A stretch of DNA of 32,946 nt from assembly GCA_937930165.1 (NCBI GenBank), contig CALGVL010000293.1, forward strand, positions 1 through 32,946, given 5' to 3'. The stretch is from an uncultured Acetobacteraceae bacterium (lineage in GTDB: Bacteria; Pseudomonadota; Alphaproteobacteria; Acetobacterales; Acetobacteraceae). Shown here in pieces: positions 8,231 to 15,774 of the stretch. Position 1 is the stretch's first letter; each line of letters opens with the position of its first letter. The position numbers were made by a program, and so were the translations under genes. Under the pieces are notes generated by a model, which worked only from the letters and a program-made list of their open reading frames with translations, had not been told where the DNA came from and did no database searches.

Positions 8231-8249
8231 TTTGCTGCATCGCAGCAAA
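8231..8249. promoter_or_regulatory. PhaR-type operator before the phasin gene
   Basis: A perfect inverted repeat TTTGCTGC-ATC-GCAGCAAA contains CTGC-N3-GCAG. This matches the CTGC-N3/4-GCAG site described for PhaR, the polyhydroxyalkanoate-sensing repressor of phasin genes in Paracoccus and relatives. A second palindrome, AGCAAA-AAC-TTTGCT (8244-8258), overlaps its right arm. The pair lies 60-87 bases before the phasin start. Confidence 0.65.
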
Positions 8250-8317
8250 AACTTTGCTCTCCGGCTCTCGTCATCCTAGGCTTGCGTACAGGCCCGCGAA
8301 GGGCCGAGGAGGAGATG

Positions 8318-8755
8318 ATGGCGGATCCGAACGGCAAGCCCGAGATGGATATGATGCGCATGCTGGCGGAATTCCGGCTGCCCGGCATGCCGGACATGGA
8401 GGCACTCGCCGCCGCCCAGCGCCGGAACCTGGAGGCGCTCTCGGCCGCCAACCGGGTGGCGCTGGAGGGCGCGCAGGCGGTGGCGCGCCGGCATATGGAA
8501 ATCCTGCAGCAGTCCATGACCGAGATGACCGAGGCCATGAAGGCGATGAGCACGCAGGAATCGCCGCAGGCCAAGGCCGCCCGGCAGGCCGAATTGCTGA
8601 AGGCCGCCTATGAAAAGGCAGTGGCCAATATCCGGGAGTTGGCCGACCTGATCCAGAAGTCGAATGCCGAGGCCCTGACCCTGCTGAACCGCCGCTTCAC
8701 CGAGGCGATGGACGAGGTGAAGGCGATGGTCGGCAAGCAGAACCAATCCGGCTGA
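8318..8755 (+). CDS. Phasin family protein
   Basis: Phasins coat polyhydroxyalkanoate granules. The 145-aa protein is almost entirely amphipathic helix without a signal peptide. LEALSAANRVALEGAQAVAR and RHMEILQQSM are typical of the phasin_2 family, and the C-terminal half ends in a KAMVGKQNQSG-type tail. The ATG at 8318 is chosen because AGGAGG (8307-8312) lies five bases upstream; an upstream TTG frame exists but lacks support. A PhaR-type operator sits in its promoter region, which independently supports the assignment. It implies that the organism stores PHA. Confidence 0.87.
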   Translation: MADPNGKPEMDMMRMLAEFRLPGMPDMEALAAAQRRNLEALSAANRVALEGAQAVARRHMEILQQSMTEMTEAMKAMSTQESPQAKAARQAELLKAAYEKAVANIRELADLIQKSNAEALTLLNRRFTEAMDEVKAMVGKQNQSG

Positions 8756-8792
8756 AGGGACGGCGGCGGACTACCGCTCATGCAGTTTCAAG

Positions 8793-8818
8793 GGGCCGGG
8801 CCTGACAGGGACCGGCCC
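8793..8818. terminator. GC-rich hairpin after the phasin gene
   Basis: GGGCCGG and CCGGCCC form a 7-bp stem whose loop contains a second CCTG-A-CAGG stem. It begins 38 bases after the phasin stop. There is no run of T on either strand, so it is a possible terminator or RNA-stabilising hairpin rather than a classical intrinsic terminator. Confidence 0.45.
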
Positions 8819-8878
8819 TGCGATGCAATCGTGAGCAGATACGCCGCTTTACCTTTGCCTTGCTTTCCTGGCCTGTGG

Positions 8879-9034
8879 TCAGCACTTCCGACCCAGGACG
8901 GCGCAGTTCGCTCCGTGACACAAGGGGGCGGCAGCAGGCCGCATCACCTTGCCGGCCTCCGCATCACCCGGCGGCAGCTCCGTCGCTTCGGCCGGCATCG
9001 TCATCGCAAACAGGGCAAGAAGTCCCACCATCAT
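8879..9034 (-). pseudogene. Short secreted ORF, probable cytochrome c remnant
   Basis: A 51-residue frame begins MMVGLLALFAMTMPAEA, a clear signal peptide. It continues with PPGDAEAGKV, the usual opening of a small c-type cytochrome, but then reads APLCHGANC and stops at GRKC. A haem site CXXCH is not in frame. The bases just upstream (TGC CGC CCC) would supply the first Cys if about one base were lost in the C-run, giving CRPCH. It looks like a small cytochrome gene broken at its haem motif, downstream of fghA on the same strand. The alternative is an intact small secreted Cys peptide. The ribosome site is weak. Confidence 0.4.
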
Positions 9035-9101
9035 CCCAGTCGTCGTCGATCGCAAATCGCCTCTCCCTCGCTGCGCCTCGCCGGCCGGTGTGGAGTCTCC
9101 G

Positions 9102-9962
9102 TCAGGCGCCGCCGGACGAGCCAGCCAGCCTCTGCCGGTGCCAAGCCAGGTGGTCCGCGATGACCGTCTGGATGAACCAGTAGGAATGGTCGTAGCCTTC
9201 ATGGCGACGTAGCGTCAGGGACTGGCCGGATTCGGCTGCTGCGCGCTCCAGCGCCTCGGGCCGCAACTGCGTCTGCAGGAAGGGATCGGCGGTGCCCTGG
9301 TCCACCAGGATTGGCCCGGGCCAGGGGCGCCGGCGCATCAGCAGGCTCGCATCCCATTCCGCCCAGGCGGCGCGGTCGGGGCCCAGGTAATTGCCGAAGG
9401 CTTTCTCGCCCCAGGGCACCGCCACGGGATTGCAGATCGGCGCCAGGGCAGACACCGATTGCCACAGTTCCGGCTGGCGCAGTGCCGAGATCAGCGCGCC
9501 ATGACCGCCCATGGAATGGCCGGTTATGCCGCGCCGTCCCGGCTGCACCGGGAAATGCGCTTCGATCAGCTGTGGCAATTCCTCGTTCACGTAGCTTGCC
9601 ATGCGGTAATGGCGCGACCAGGGTTCGGCCGTGGCGTCCAGGTAGAAGCCGGCGCCCGTGCCGAAATCCCAGTCCGTATCCTCGCTCGGAATGCCGGCGC
9701 CGCGCGGGCTGGTATCGGGCGCCACCAGCACCAGGCCGAACTCGGCGGCGAGGCGTTGCGCCCCCGCCTTGATGACGAAGGTCTCCTCGTTGCACTCCAG
9801 CCCGGCCAGGTAATAGAGGGCCGGGCAGCGGGCGCCCTGCAGCGCCTGGGGCGGGGTGAAGACAGCGAAGCGCATCTCCGTGCCGGTCGCCGTCGAGCGG
9901 TGGGCGTAGAAGCCCATCCGCCCACCGAAGCAGAGCCGCTCGCTTCGGGTCTCGATCTGCAT
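9102..9962 (-). CDS. fghA: S-formylglutathione hydrolase
   Basis: This esterase splits S-formylglutathione into formate and glutathione, the last step of glutathione-dependent formaldehyde oxidation. The 286-aa protein has the esterase D features: LYYLAGLECNEETF, APDTSPRG, the nucleophile elbow GHSMGGHGA (catalytic Ser) and, near the end, YDHSYWFIQ with the catalytic His. PVAVPWGEKAFGNYLG is family-specific. Length is normal. The ATG at 9960-9962 is two bases from the frmA stop, so it is co-transcribed with and downstream of frmA. Confidence 0.95.
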   Translation of the reverse strand: MQIETRSERLCFGGRMGFYAHRSTATGTEMRFAVFTPPQALQGARCPALYYLAGLECNEETFVIKAGAQRLAAEFGLVLVAPDTSPRGAGIPSEDTDWDFGTGAGFYLDATAEPWSRHYRMASYVNEELPQLIEAHFPVQPGRRGITGHSMGGHGALISALRQPELWQSVSALAPICNPVAVPWGEKAFGNYLGPDRAAWAEWDASLLMRRRPWPGPILVDQGTADPFLQTQLRPEALERAAAESGQSLTLRRHEGYDHSYWFIQTVIADHLAWHRQRLAGSSGGA

Positions 9963-9964
9963 GT

Positions 9965-11074
9965 CTAGTACACCACCACGCTGCGGATCGACTCGCCGCG
10001 CTCCATCAGCTCGAAGCCGCGGTTGATCTCCTCCAGCCGCAAGGTGTGGGTAATCAGGTCATCGATGTTGATCTTATTGTCCATGTACCAGTCCACGATC
10101 TTCGGTACATCGGTGCGGCCCCGCGCGCCGCCGAAGGCGGAGCCAATCCAGCGCCGGCCGGTGACGAGCTGGAAGGGGCGCGTCGAGATCTCCTGCCCCG
10201 CGGCGGCGACGCCGATGATGGTGGAGACCCCCCAGCCCTTGTGGCAGCATTCCAGGGCCTGGCGCATGGTCTGCACATTGCCGATGCATTCGAAGCTGTA
10301 GTCGGCGCCGCCGCCGGTCAGCTCCACCAGATGCGCGACCAGATCGCCCTTGACTTCCTTCGGATTGACGAAGTGCGTCATGCCGAACTCGCGGGCCATC
10401 GCCTCGCGCTGCGGGTTGATGTCGATGCCCACGATCATGTTCGCACCCACCATGCGGGCGCCCTGGATGACGTTCAGCCCGATGCCGCCCAGTCCGAACA
10501 CCACCACATTCGATCCCGGCTCCACCTTGGCGGTGAAGATCACCGCGCCGATGCCGGTGGTGACGCCGCAACCGATGTAGCAGACCTTGTCGAAGGGTGC
10601 GTCCTTCCGGATCTTGGCTACCGCTATTTCCGGCAGCACGGTGTAATTGGCGAAGGTCGAGCAGCCCATGTAATGCCAGAGCGGCTTGCCGTTCAGCGAG
10701 AACCGGCTGGTCCCGTCCGGCATCACGCCACGCCCCTGCGTGATGCGGATCCTCTGGCAGAGATTGGTCTTCCGGCTCAGGCAATATTCGCATTCGCGGC
10801 ATTCGGGCGTGTAGAGCGGGATCACATGGTCGCCCTTTTGCACGCTGCGCACGCCCGGCCCCACATCCACCACGATGCCTGCGCCCTCATGTCCGAGGAT
10901 AGTGGGAAAGAGTCCCTCGGGGTCGGCACCGGACAGGGTGTAATGGTCGGTGTGACAGATGCCAGTGGCCTTGATTTCTACCAGCACCTCGCCCTCGCGC
11001 GGTCCTTCCAACTGGACCGTCTCGATGCTCAGGGGCTTGCCGGCCTCGAAGGCAACGGCGGCGCGGACATCCAT
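9965..11074 (-). CDS. frmA: S-(hydroxymethyl)glutathione dehydrogenase (class III alcohol dehydrogenase)
   Basis: The enzyme oxidises S-hydroxymethylglutathione, the formaldehyde adduct, to S-formylglutathione with NAD+. It can also reduce S-nitrosoglutathione. The 369-aa protein has the catalytic zinc site GICHTDHYTLSG with GHEGAGIV, the structural zinc cluster CRECEYCLSRKTNLC and the NAD motif VFGLGGIGLNVIQG. The HTL-containing C-terminus is usual for class III. GGGAGG precedes the ATG. It is also called adhC, flhA or gfd in different groups. An 8-bp inverted repeat lies in its leader (11118-11147). The gene sits a few kb from xoxF, which produces formaldehyde or formate from methanol. Confidence 0.96.
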   Translation of the reverse strand: MDVRAAVAFEAGKPLSIETVQLEGPREGEVLVEIKATGICHTDHYTLSGADPEGLFPTILGHEGAGIVVDVGPGVRSVQKGDHVIPLYTPECRECEYCLSRKTNLCQRIRITQGRGVMPDGTSRFSLNGKPLWHYMGCSTFANYTVLPEIAVAKIRKDAPFDKVCYIGCGVTTGIGAVIFTAKVEPGSNVVVFGLGGIGLNVIQGARMVGANMIVGIDINPQREAMAREFGMTHFVNPKEVKGDLVAHLVELTGGGADYSFECIGNVQTMRQALECCHKGWGVSTIIGVAAAGQEISTRPFQLVTGRRWIGSAFGGARGRTDVPKIVDWYMDNKINIDDLITHTLRLEEINRGFELMERGESIRSVVVY

Positions 11075-11117
11075 GGGCTACCTCCCTGGCAGCAGATACA
11101 GGACAAAGCAAGCCGTT

Positions 11118-11147
11118 CCGGCATTCCCACTCGGACCATAATGCCGG
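11118..11147. promoter_or_regulatory. Inverted repeat in the frmA leader
   Basis: CCGGCATT (11118-11125) and AATGCCGG (11140-11147) are perfect 8-bp arms around a 14-base loop. With one bulge the pairing extends by three more bases. The repeat lies 44-73 bases before the frmA start. It could be an operator, perhaps for a formaldehyde-responsive regulator, or an RNA hairpin in the leader. Confidence 0.45.
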
Positions 11148-11225
11148 GAAGACAAGGAGGGCGATCTTGCCGAGTCGGTCACCTTGTCGTGCTGAACGCA
11201 GCCCGAACGGAAGCGGCCACGACCA

Positions 11226-11241
11226 CCTGCCACCAGGCAGG
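11226..11241. terminator. Hairpin between gfa and frmA
   Basis: CCTGCC-ACCA-GGCAGG is a perfect 6-bp stem, 75 bases after the gfa stop and before the frmA leader. No T-run follows on either strand. It may end the gfa transcript, but the call is weak. The remainder of this 241-bp gap (11075-11315) holds only the frmA leader repeat. Confidence 0.3.
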
Positions 11242-11315
11242 CGCTCCGCCCGGCAGGATGGCAGGGATGGCCCCCTCCGCTGGCTACGGAAGAGCAAGAA
11301 CCTGGGCACCAAGCC

Positions 11316-11894
11316 TCAGGCCGGCAGTACGCCCTTGGCCTTCGCCACATGGGTCGCGATGGCATCCATCAGTGGCGGCGACAGGCAGTCATAGGGTTCG
11401 AGGCCAAGTTCCCGCAGCCTGGCCCGGATCGCACCCATCCGCTCCGGCGGGGTTCCGGACTCGATGATGGACGAAACGAAGGCCGCGAATTCCGGGGGCG
11501 CCCAGCCCGGCTCTTGCGACAGTTCCGTATGGATGAAGTCCAGCCCGTAGAAGGGATGGTCCTTGTTCTCGATCCGGCCGAACATGTGCACGCCGCATTC
11601 ACGGCAGGCATGGCGCTGGATGACCGCCGAGGGATCGACTGCGGCGAGCTTGTTCCCGTTCTCGATCACCTCGACATTGTCCCGCGGCACCACACCGACA
11701 ACGGAGAAGAGCGCGCCTTCCGGCTTCCAGCACTTGGTGCAGCCGCAGGCATGGTTGTGGGCGACCTGGCCTCTGATCCGCACCCGGACCGGGTTGGCTG
11801 CGCATCTACAAGAAAGGGTGCCGCCAGCGAAATCCATCGCGCCGGGCTTCAGGCCATTGTCAACGGACGGGTGAATCGAGATAGCGCCTGACAT
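11316..11894 (-). CDS. gfa: S-(hydroxymethyl)glutathione synthase Gfa
   Basis: Gfa is a zinc protein reported to speed the joining of formaldehyde and glutathione, feeding FrmA; some studies assign it a glutathione-carrier role. The 192-aa protein has the family's zinc Cys sets: LSCRCA near residue 28, HACGCTKCWKPEG near residue 48 and HACRECGVHMFGR mid-protein. DHPFYGLDFIHTELS follows, as is usual for Gfa. The ATG at 11892-11894 has GGGAGG six bases upstream. With frmA and fghA it completes the glutathione formaldehyde pathway, although it is separated from frmA by 241 bp and may have its own transcript. Confidence 0.93.
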   Translation of the reverse strand: MSGAISIHPSVDNGLKPGAMDFAGGTLSCRCAANPVRVRIRGQVAHNHACGCTKCWKPEGALFSVVGVVPRDNVEVIENGNKLAAVDPSAVIQRHACRECGVHMFGRIENKDHPFYGLDFIHTELSQEPGWAPPEFAAFVSSIIESGTPPERMGAIRARLRELGLEPYDCLSPPLMDAIATHVAKAKGVLPA

Positions 11895-12008
11895 CGTTAT
11901 CCTCCCAATCCGATATGCCCCGGCCGGGCCGGGGATGTGCATCGTGTCACATCCAGCCGGCGATTGTCCCGAAGGTTCCGAACTCGTCGCAAAGCCGGAG
12001 CCGGACGA

Positions 12009-12344
12009 TCAGAAGCAACGCAGGGTTGCTTCCGCCTGCGCCTCGCGCAGGGTCTCGATCGCAGCGCGGATTTCCGGCGGATCGCGGAAGAGGGCACCAC
12101 GCTCACCTGTGGGCATGGCCTGCATGCGTAATGCCGTCTCCGCTTCCTCGTAGCGCGCATAGGGCAGGCGTTCGGCGATGGCGTCGATGGCGCAGGCGCA
12201 TTTGCGAAGCGAGATCTGTGTGTTCCCGTTTACCGCCATGCAGCCGAGCACATAGTCGGCCCGCGCCGCAGTCGGATAGTCGTTCGCACCGGCATCGGCG
12301 GCCGGCACCAGAAGCAGCGAGATCGCGCAGAGAATTGCCCTCAT
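12009..12344 (-). CDS. Small exported Cys-containing protein of quinoprotein loci
   Basis: The 111-aa product starts with a signal peptide (MRAILCAISLLLVPAADA). The mature part carries four Cys in GCMAVNG, RKCACAID and a terminal LRCF. The pattern YVLGCM...CACAID...LPYARYEEAET resembles small exported proteins often annotated as hypothetical near PQQ-dependent dehydrogenases; I recall this association but cannot verify it here. Its ATG overlaps the stop of the upstream frame (ATGA), so the two were meant to be co-translated. Four Cys suggest disulfides or metal or haem handling in the periplasm. The function is unknown. Confidence 0.7.
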   Translation of the reverse strand: MRAILCAISLLLVPAADAGANDYPTAARADYVLGCMAVNGNTQISLRKCACAIDAIAERLPYARYEEAETALRMQAMPTGERGALFRDPPEIRAAIETLREAQAEATLRCF

Positions 12345-12738
12345 TGCGGCTGGTTCCCCGAGAAGGTGCTTGACCCTTTGACCTTCCATTCTCCGTCAGC
12401 GGCCGGCTGCACCATGCGGACCGCGGCGATGCCGTCCGGGAGCGATCGTGAAGGGAGGGAGCGGTAGCGCCGCTGCTGGTAGCGCTCTGCGCGCGGCTTG
12501 CCCTCGAACAGCGTCATGCCGGTCGTCATTGCCGGTGCGGTCTTTTCCAGACCGGCGGCCAGCGACCGGATCTCGTCCAGCTTGGTTCCGTCGAGAAAGG
12601 TGCGACGGATACGATCGCGAAACCAGGCCGTGCTGCCGTCGGTCGCGACGGAAAGGGGACGTGCCCTTTGCCGCTGAGGAATTCGGCGCAGATATCGTGC
12701 CCGCCATCTCCATGTGTCATGCTCACTTCCATGGTCAT
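12341..12738 (-). pseudogene. Frameshifted gene of unknown function upstream of the Cys protein
   Basis: Two frames join into one plausible protein. The first starts at ATG 12736-12738 and reads MTMEVSMTHGDGGHDICAEF up to SGKG. The second continues VATDGSTAWFRDRIRRTFLD to the stop at 12341, where it overlaps the next gene by ATGA. Restoring one base in the C-run at about 12655-12658 links them into about 132 residues. Both halves have coding-like composition, and the overlap with the next gene argues that the second frame was translated. It may be a true frameshift mutation or a sequencing error. I do not recognise the family. Confidence 0.5.
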
Positions 12739-12976
12739 GCGATCATCGGCCGGAGTTCCGTGACTGGGCCTTCTGCTGTGCCGCCGGTTGCGTCAGAGTG
12801 AGGGATGCTGTGGCCGGGAGGGCAGGGAGGCAGGACGTCATGGTAGGCACTCGACAGGCATCGGATCGTCGCGCGCGGCGCCCAGCCTTGCCAGTCAACA
12901 ATCCCGGCAGCGCGCGCGGCGTTGCAGGCAGGCGGCCCGGAGGCCGCGCCACCCCCTTAGCATCGGCTGCGCCCCC

Positions 12977-13180
12977 ATGATTGAACTCGTCATCACCGTC
13001 TGCCTGCTCAGCGCTCCGGCCGCCTGCCACGAGGAAAGGCAGGGCATCGTCGGCGAGTCCCTTCTGGCCTGTATGACGCAGGGCCAGTTTTACGCCGCCC
13101 GCTGGATCGATCAGCACCCGACCTACCGGATCATCCGCTGGCGCTGCGAACCGAGTGCCGCCCGCCAGTCACCGGTCTGA
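12977..13180 (+). CDS. Small conserved Cys-containing protein
   Basis: The 67-aa protein begins MIELVITVCLLSAPAACHEE, followed by LLACMTQGQFYAARWIDQHP and RIIRWRCEP. It matches a small alphaproteobacterial family, usually annotated as hypothetical, with the pattern ELV.TVC...P..C...CM...A..W...HP...RWRC. The four conserved Cys and the lack of a clear cleavage site suggest a small disulfide or metal-binding protein. The longer frame upstream of this ATG is low-complexity and is ignored. It lies ahead of xoxF on the same strand, with a 283-bp gap between them. Confidence 0.65.
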   Translation: MIELVITVCLLSAPAACHEERQGIVGESLLACMTQGQFYAARWIDQHPTYRIIRWRCEPSAARQSPV

Positions 13181-13206
13181 ACGGCGGAGCACTCGCGCAC
13201 GGCCTG

Positions 13207-13222
13207 TCACACCGAACTGTGA
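13207..13222. promoter_or_regulatory. TCACA-N6-TGTGA inverted repeat upstream of xoxF
   Basis: TCACA (13207-13211) and TGTGA (13218-13222) flank six bases, about 240 bases before the xoxF start. It could be an operator for the xoxF promoter or a weak hairpin after the 67-aa gene. The 283-bp gap it sits in (13181-13463) is clearly AT-richer than its surroundings, which suits a regulated promoter. I see no RNA gene in it. Confidence 0.4.
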
Positions 13223-13463
13223 TAGAATCAGCGCCTCCGACTATTACAGCGGCAGCCCTGGTCTGTCGTGTAACATTCCGAGCGAGGCTGCCCCTGATCG
13301 GTTGAATGTATTTGGCCGTAACTGTCCCAAAATTATCATGTTGCAGCTTCGGTAAGAAATAAGGCGGAGTACGGCGGCTTTTGAAGCTTGATGGCATCCC
13401 GTTCGCACTCCTAGGCTGGTCACGCACCGCGAGAATCGCTCGGGCGCAGGGAGAACGGACAAG

Positions 13464-15257
13464 ATGCTGAAGAACGTCGCAGTCGCCGCGGTTGCGGCTG
13501 CCGGCCTTTGGGCCAGTACCGCCTCCGCCAATGACGAATTGATCCGGCTGCAGCGCGACCCTAACCAATGGGTCATGCCGACTGGCAACTACGCCAATCA
13601 TCGCTACAGCGAGCTGAACCAGATCAACCGCGACAATGTGAAGAACCTGCGCCCGGTCTGGAGCTTCTCCACCGGTGTGCTGCGCGGGCATGAGGGCGGA
13701 CCGCTGGTGATCGGCGATGTGATGTACATTCACTCGCCCTTCCCCAACCGCGTCTTCGCGCTCGACCTGAAGGATCCGGGACGGATCATCTGGCGCTATG
13801 AGCCGACCCAGGATCCGAGCGTGATCGCCGTCATGTGCTGCGACACGGTGAATCGCGGCGTCGCTTATGGCAACGGGTTGATCATCCTCGCCCAGGCGGA
13901 TGCCACCGTGGTCGCGCTCGATGCCAAGACCGGCGAGGAACGTTGGAAGGTCAAGAACGGCGACCCGGCGAAGGGCGAGACCATGACCGCGGCGCCGATG
14001 GTGTTTGGCGACAAGGTGCTGGTCGGCATCTCCGGCGGCGAATTCGGCGTCCGCGGCCATGTCACCGCTTACAACCTGCGGGACGGCTCGATGGCCTGGC
14101 GCGCCTACTCGACGGGACCGGACAACGAGATACTGGTCGATCCGCAGAAGACAACGCATCTCGGCCAACCGATCGGCCCCAACAGCTCCCTGCAGAGCTG
14201 GCAGGGCGACCAGTGGAAGATAGGCGGTGGCACAACCTGGGGCTGGTACAGCTACGATCCTGAACTGAACCTGGTCTATTACGGCACCGGCAACCCGGGC
14301 ACCTGGAATCCGACGCAGCGGCCAGGCGACAACAAATGGTCCATGACCATCTTTGCGCGCGATGCCGATACCGGCATGGCACGATGGGTCTATCAGATGA
14401 CGCCGCATGACGAGTGGGATTATGACGGCGTCAACGAGATGATCCTGGTCGACAACATCGAGGTGCGCGGCCAGCGCGTGCCCAAGGCACTGGTGCATTT
14501 CGACCGCAACGGCTTCGCCTACACGCTGAACCGCGAGAACGGGCAGTTGCTCCTGGCGGAGAAATACGACCCGGCGGTGAACTGGGCGACGCATGTGGAC
14601 ATGCAGACCGGTCGTCCCCAGGTGGTGGCGCAGTACTCGACCCAGCAGCAGGGTGAGGACAGGAACGTCCAGAACATCTGCCCGGCGGCACTCGGCACCA
14701 AGGATCAGCAGCCGGCGGCCTACTCGCCGCGTACACGGATCTTCTACGTGCCGACCAACCACGTCTGCATGGACTACGAGCCGTTCCGCGTCTCCTATAC
14801 CGCCGGCCAGCCCTATGTCGGCGCGACGCTGTCCATGTACCCGCCGCAGGGCGAGCAGAACCTGGGCAACTTCATTGCCTGGGATGCGGGCCAGGGCAAG
14901 ATCGTCTGGTCGAAGCCGGAGCGCTTCTCCGTCTGGTCCGGTGCGCTGGCGACGGCGGGCGACATCGTCTTCTATGGAACGCTGGAAGGCTATCTGAAGG
15001 CGGTGGATGTGCGTGACGGCAAGGAGCTGTTCAGCTACCGCACGCCCTCCGGCATCATCGGCAACATCAATACCTATACATACAACGGCAAGCAGTACAT
15101 CGGCGTGCTGTCCGGCGTGGGCGGCTGGGCCGGCATTGGCATGGCGGCCGGGCTGCAGGGCGAGACTGAAGGCCTCGGCGCGGTCGGCGCCTACCGTGCG
15201 CTGTCGAACTACACGCAACTCGGCGGCACGCTGACCGTCTTCGCACTGCCCGACTGA
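13464..15257 (+). CDS. xoxF: Lanthanide-type PQQ methanol/alcohol dehydrogenase XoxF
   Basis: This periplasmic quinoprotein oxidises methanol or other short alcohols using PQQ and a lanthanide and passes electrons to a cytochrome c. The 597-aa protein has a signal peptide ending ASTASA, the vicinal disulfide pair C125-C126 in VMCCDTVNRG and beta-propeller repeats. The active-site run is TPHDEWDYDGVNE. Catalytic Asp is D319, and D321, two residues on, is the extra Asp that coordinates lanthanides in XoxF; calcium-type MxaF has Ala there. Overall wording (KGETMTAAP, GISGGEFGVRGHVTAY) is closest to the XoxF5 type as I remember it. GGGAGA precedes the ATG. It heads a four-gene run. Confidence 0.95.
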   Translation: MLKNVAVAAVAAAGLWASTASANDELIRLQRDPNQWVMPTGNYANHRYSELNQINRDNVKNLRPVWSFSTGVLRGHEGGPLVIGDVMYIHSPFPNRVFALDLKDPGRIIWRYEPTQDPSVIAVMCCDTVNRGVAYGNGLIILAQADATVVALDAKTGEERWKVKNGDPAKGETMTAAPMVFGDKVLVGISGGEFGVRGHVTAYNLRDGSMAWRAYSTGPDNEILVDPQKTTHLGQPIGPNSSLQSWQGDQWKIGGGTTWGWYSYDPELNLVYYGTGNPGTWNPTQRPGDNKWSMTIFARDADTGMARWVYQMTPHDEWDYDGVNEMILVDNIEVRGQRVPKALVHFDRNGFAYTLNRENGQLLLAEKYDPAVNWATHVDMQTGRPQVVAQYSTQQQGEDRNVQNICPAALGTKDQQPAAYSPRTRIFYVPTNHVCMDYEPFRVSYTAGQPYVGATLSMYPPQGEQNLGNFIAWDAGQGKIVWSKPERFSVWSGALATAGDIVFYGTLEGYLKAVDVRDGKELFSYRTPSGIIGNINTYTYNGKQYIGVLSGVGGWAGIGMAAGLQGETEGLGAVGAYRALSNYTQLGGTLTVFALPD

Positions 15258-15341
15258 TGGCAGCACAAGGAGGCTCGGGCTGGCCGGATCGGTGCCCTGA
15301 CGGCGCCGGCCCGGCCAGCCGGGTCATTAGGGAGGAACTGC

Positions 15342-15770
15342 ATGAGACTAGTGCTTGCAGCTGGCGTGGCGGCAATCTGCTTGTTCACCACGGTGGCTGC
15401 CCAGCAGACGAGCAATTCCGGGACAAGCGAGGAGAAGCCCTATCACGTCGAGGATGGGAAGGTGGACAAGAGTACCTACAACGGCTACCGCCGCTATGGG
15501 GATTCCTGCCTGCGCTGCCATGGTCCGGACGGGCTCGGCAGCTCCTACGCGCCGAACCTCGTGGAATCGCTCAAGCGCCTCTCGCAGGACCAGTTCAACG
15601 AGATCGTCATCAACGGCAAGAACGAGGTATCGACATCGCAGCAGCTCGTCATGCCATCATTCGGGATGGTCGAGGACGTGGTTCTCTATCTCGGCGACAT
15701 CTATGCCTATCTGAAGGCACGCTCCGATGGTGCGCTCGGCCGGGGCCGCCCGCGGCGCCTGGACAACTAG
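15342..15770 (+). CDS. xoxG: c-type cytochrome, probable XoxF electron acceptor
   Basis: The 142-aa protein has a signal peptide (MRLVLAAGVAAICLFTTVAA), one haem-binding CLRCHGPDG near residue 56 and a later Met in QQLVMPSFG that can be the distal haem ligand. VVLYLGDIYAYLKAR is typical of the cytochromes found with methanol dehydrogenases (cytochrome cL/XoxG group). It starts 84 bases after xoxF with a GGGAGG ribosome site and is surely co-transcribed. Its role is to accept electrons from reduced PQQ in XoxF and pass them to a terminal oxidase. The symbol is by position and family. Confidence 0.88.
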   Translation: MRLVLAAGVAAICLFTTVAAQQTSNSGTSEEKPYHVEDGKVDKSTYNGYRRYGDSCLRCHGPDGLGSSYAPNLVESLKRLSQDQFNEIVINGKNEVSTSQQLVMPSFGMVEDVVLYLGDIYAYLKARSDGALGRGRPRRLDN

Positions 15771-15774
15771 CCAT

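Noticed and set aside
6112..8574. An 820-codon minus-strand frame across the YbjN, proC and TetR-like genes.
   Set aside because: It crosses three recognised plus-strand genes, is Arg/Ser/Ala-rich low-complexity sequence and shows no domain.
10046..11467. A 473-codon plus-strand frame opposite frmA.
   Set aside because: It is a shadow of frmA, whose zinc and NAD motifs are complete.
12932..12947. GCGGCC-CGGA-GGCCGC stem upstream of the 67-aa gene as a regulatory hairpin.
   Set aside because: It is a GC-only 6-bp stem without context; chance occurrence is likely.
13464..15257. Calcium-type methanol dehydrogenase MxaF for the quinoprotein.
   Set aside because: D321 two residues after the catalytic Asp marks the lanthanide type, and no mxaI small-subunit gene follows.
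13131..15266. A 711-codon open frame on the minus strand opposite xoxF.
   Set aside because: It is an antisense shadow of the high-GC xoxF codons; the plus-strand XoxF protein has full family motifs and a ribosome site.
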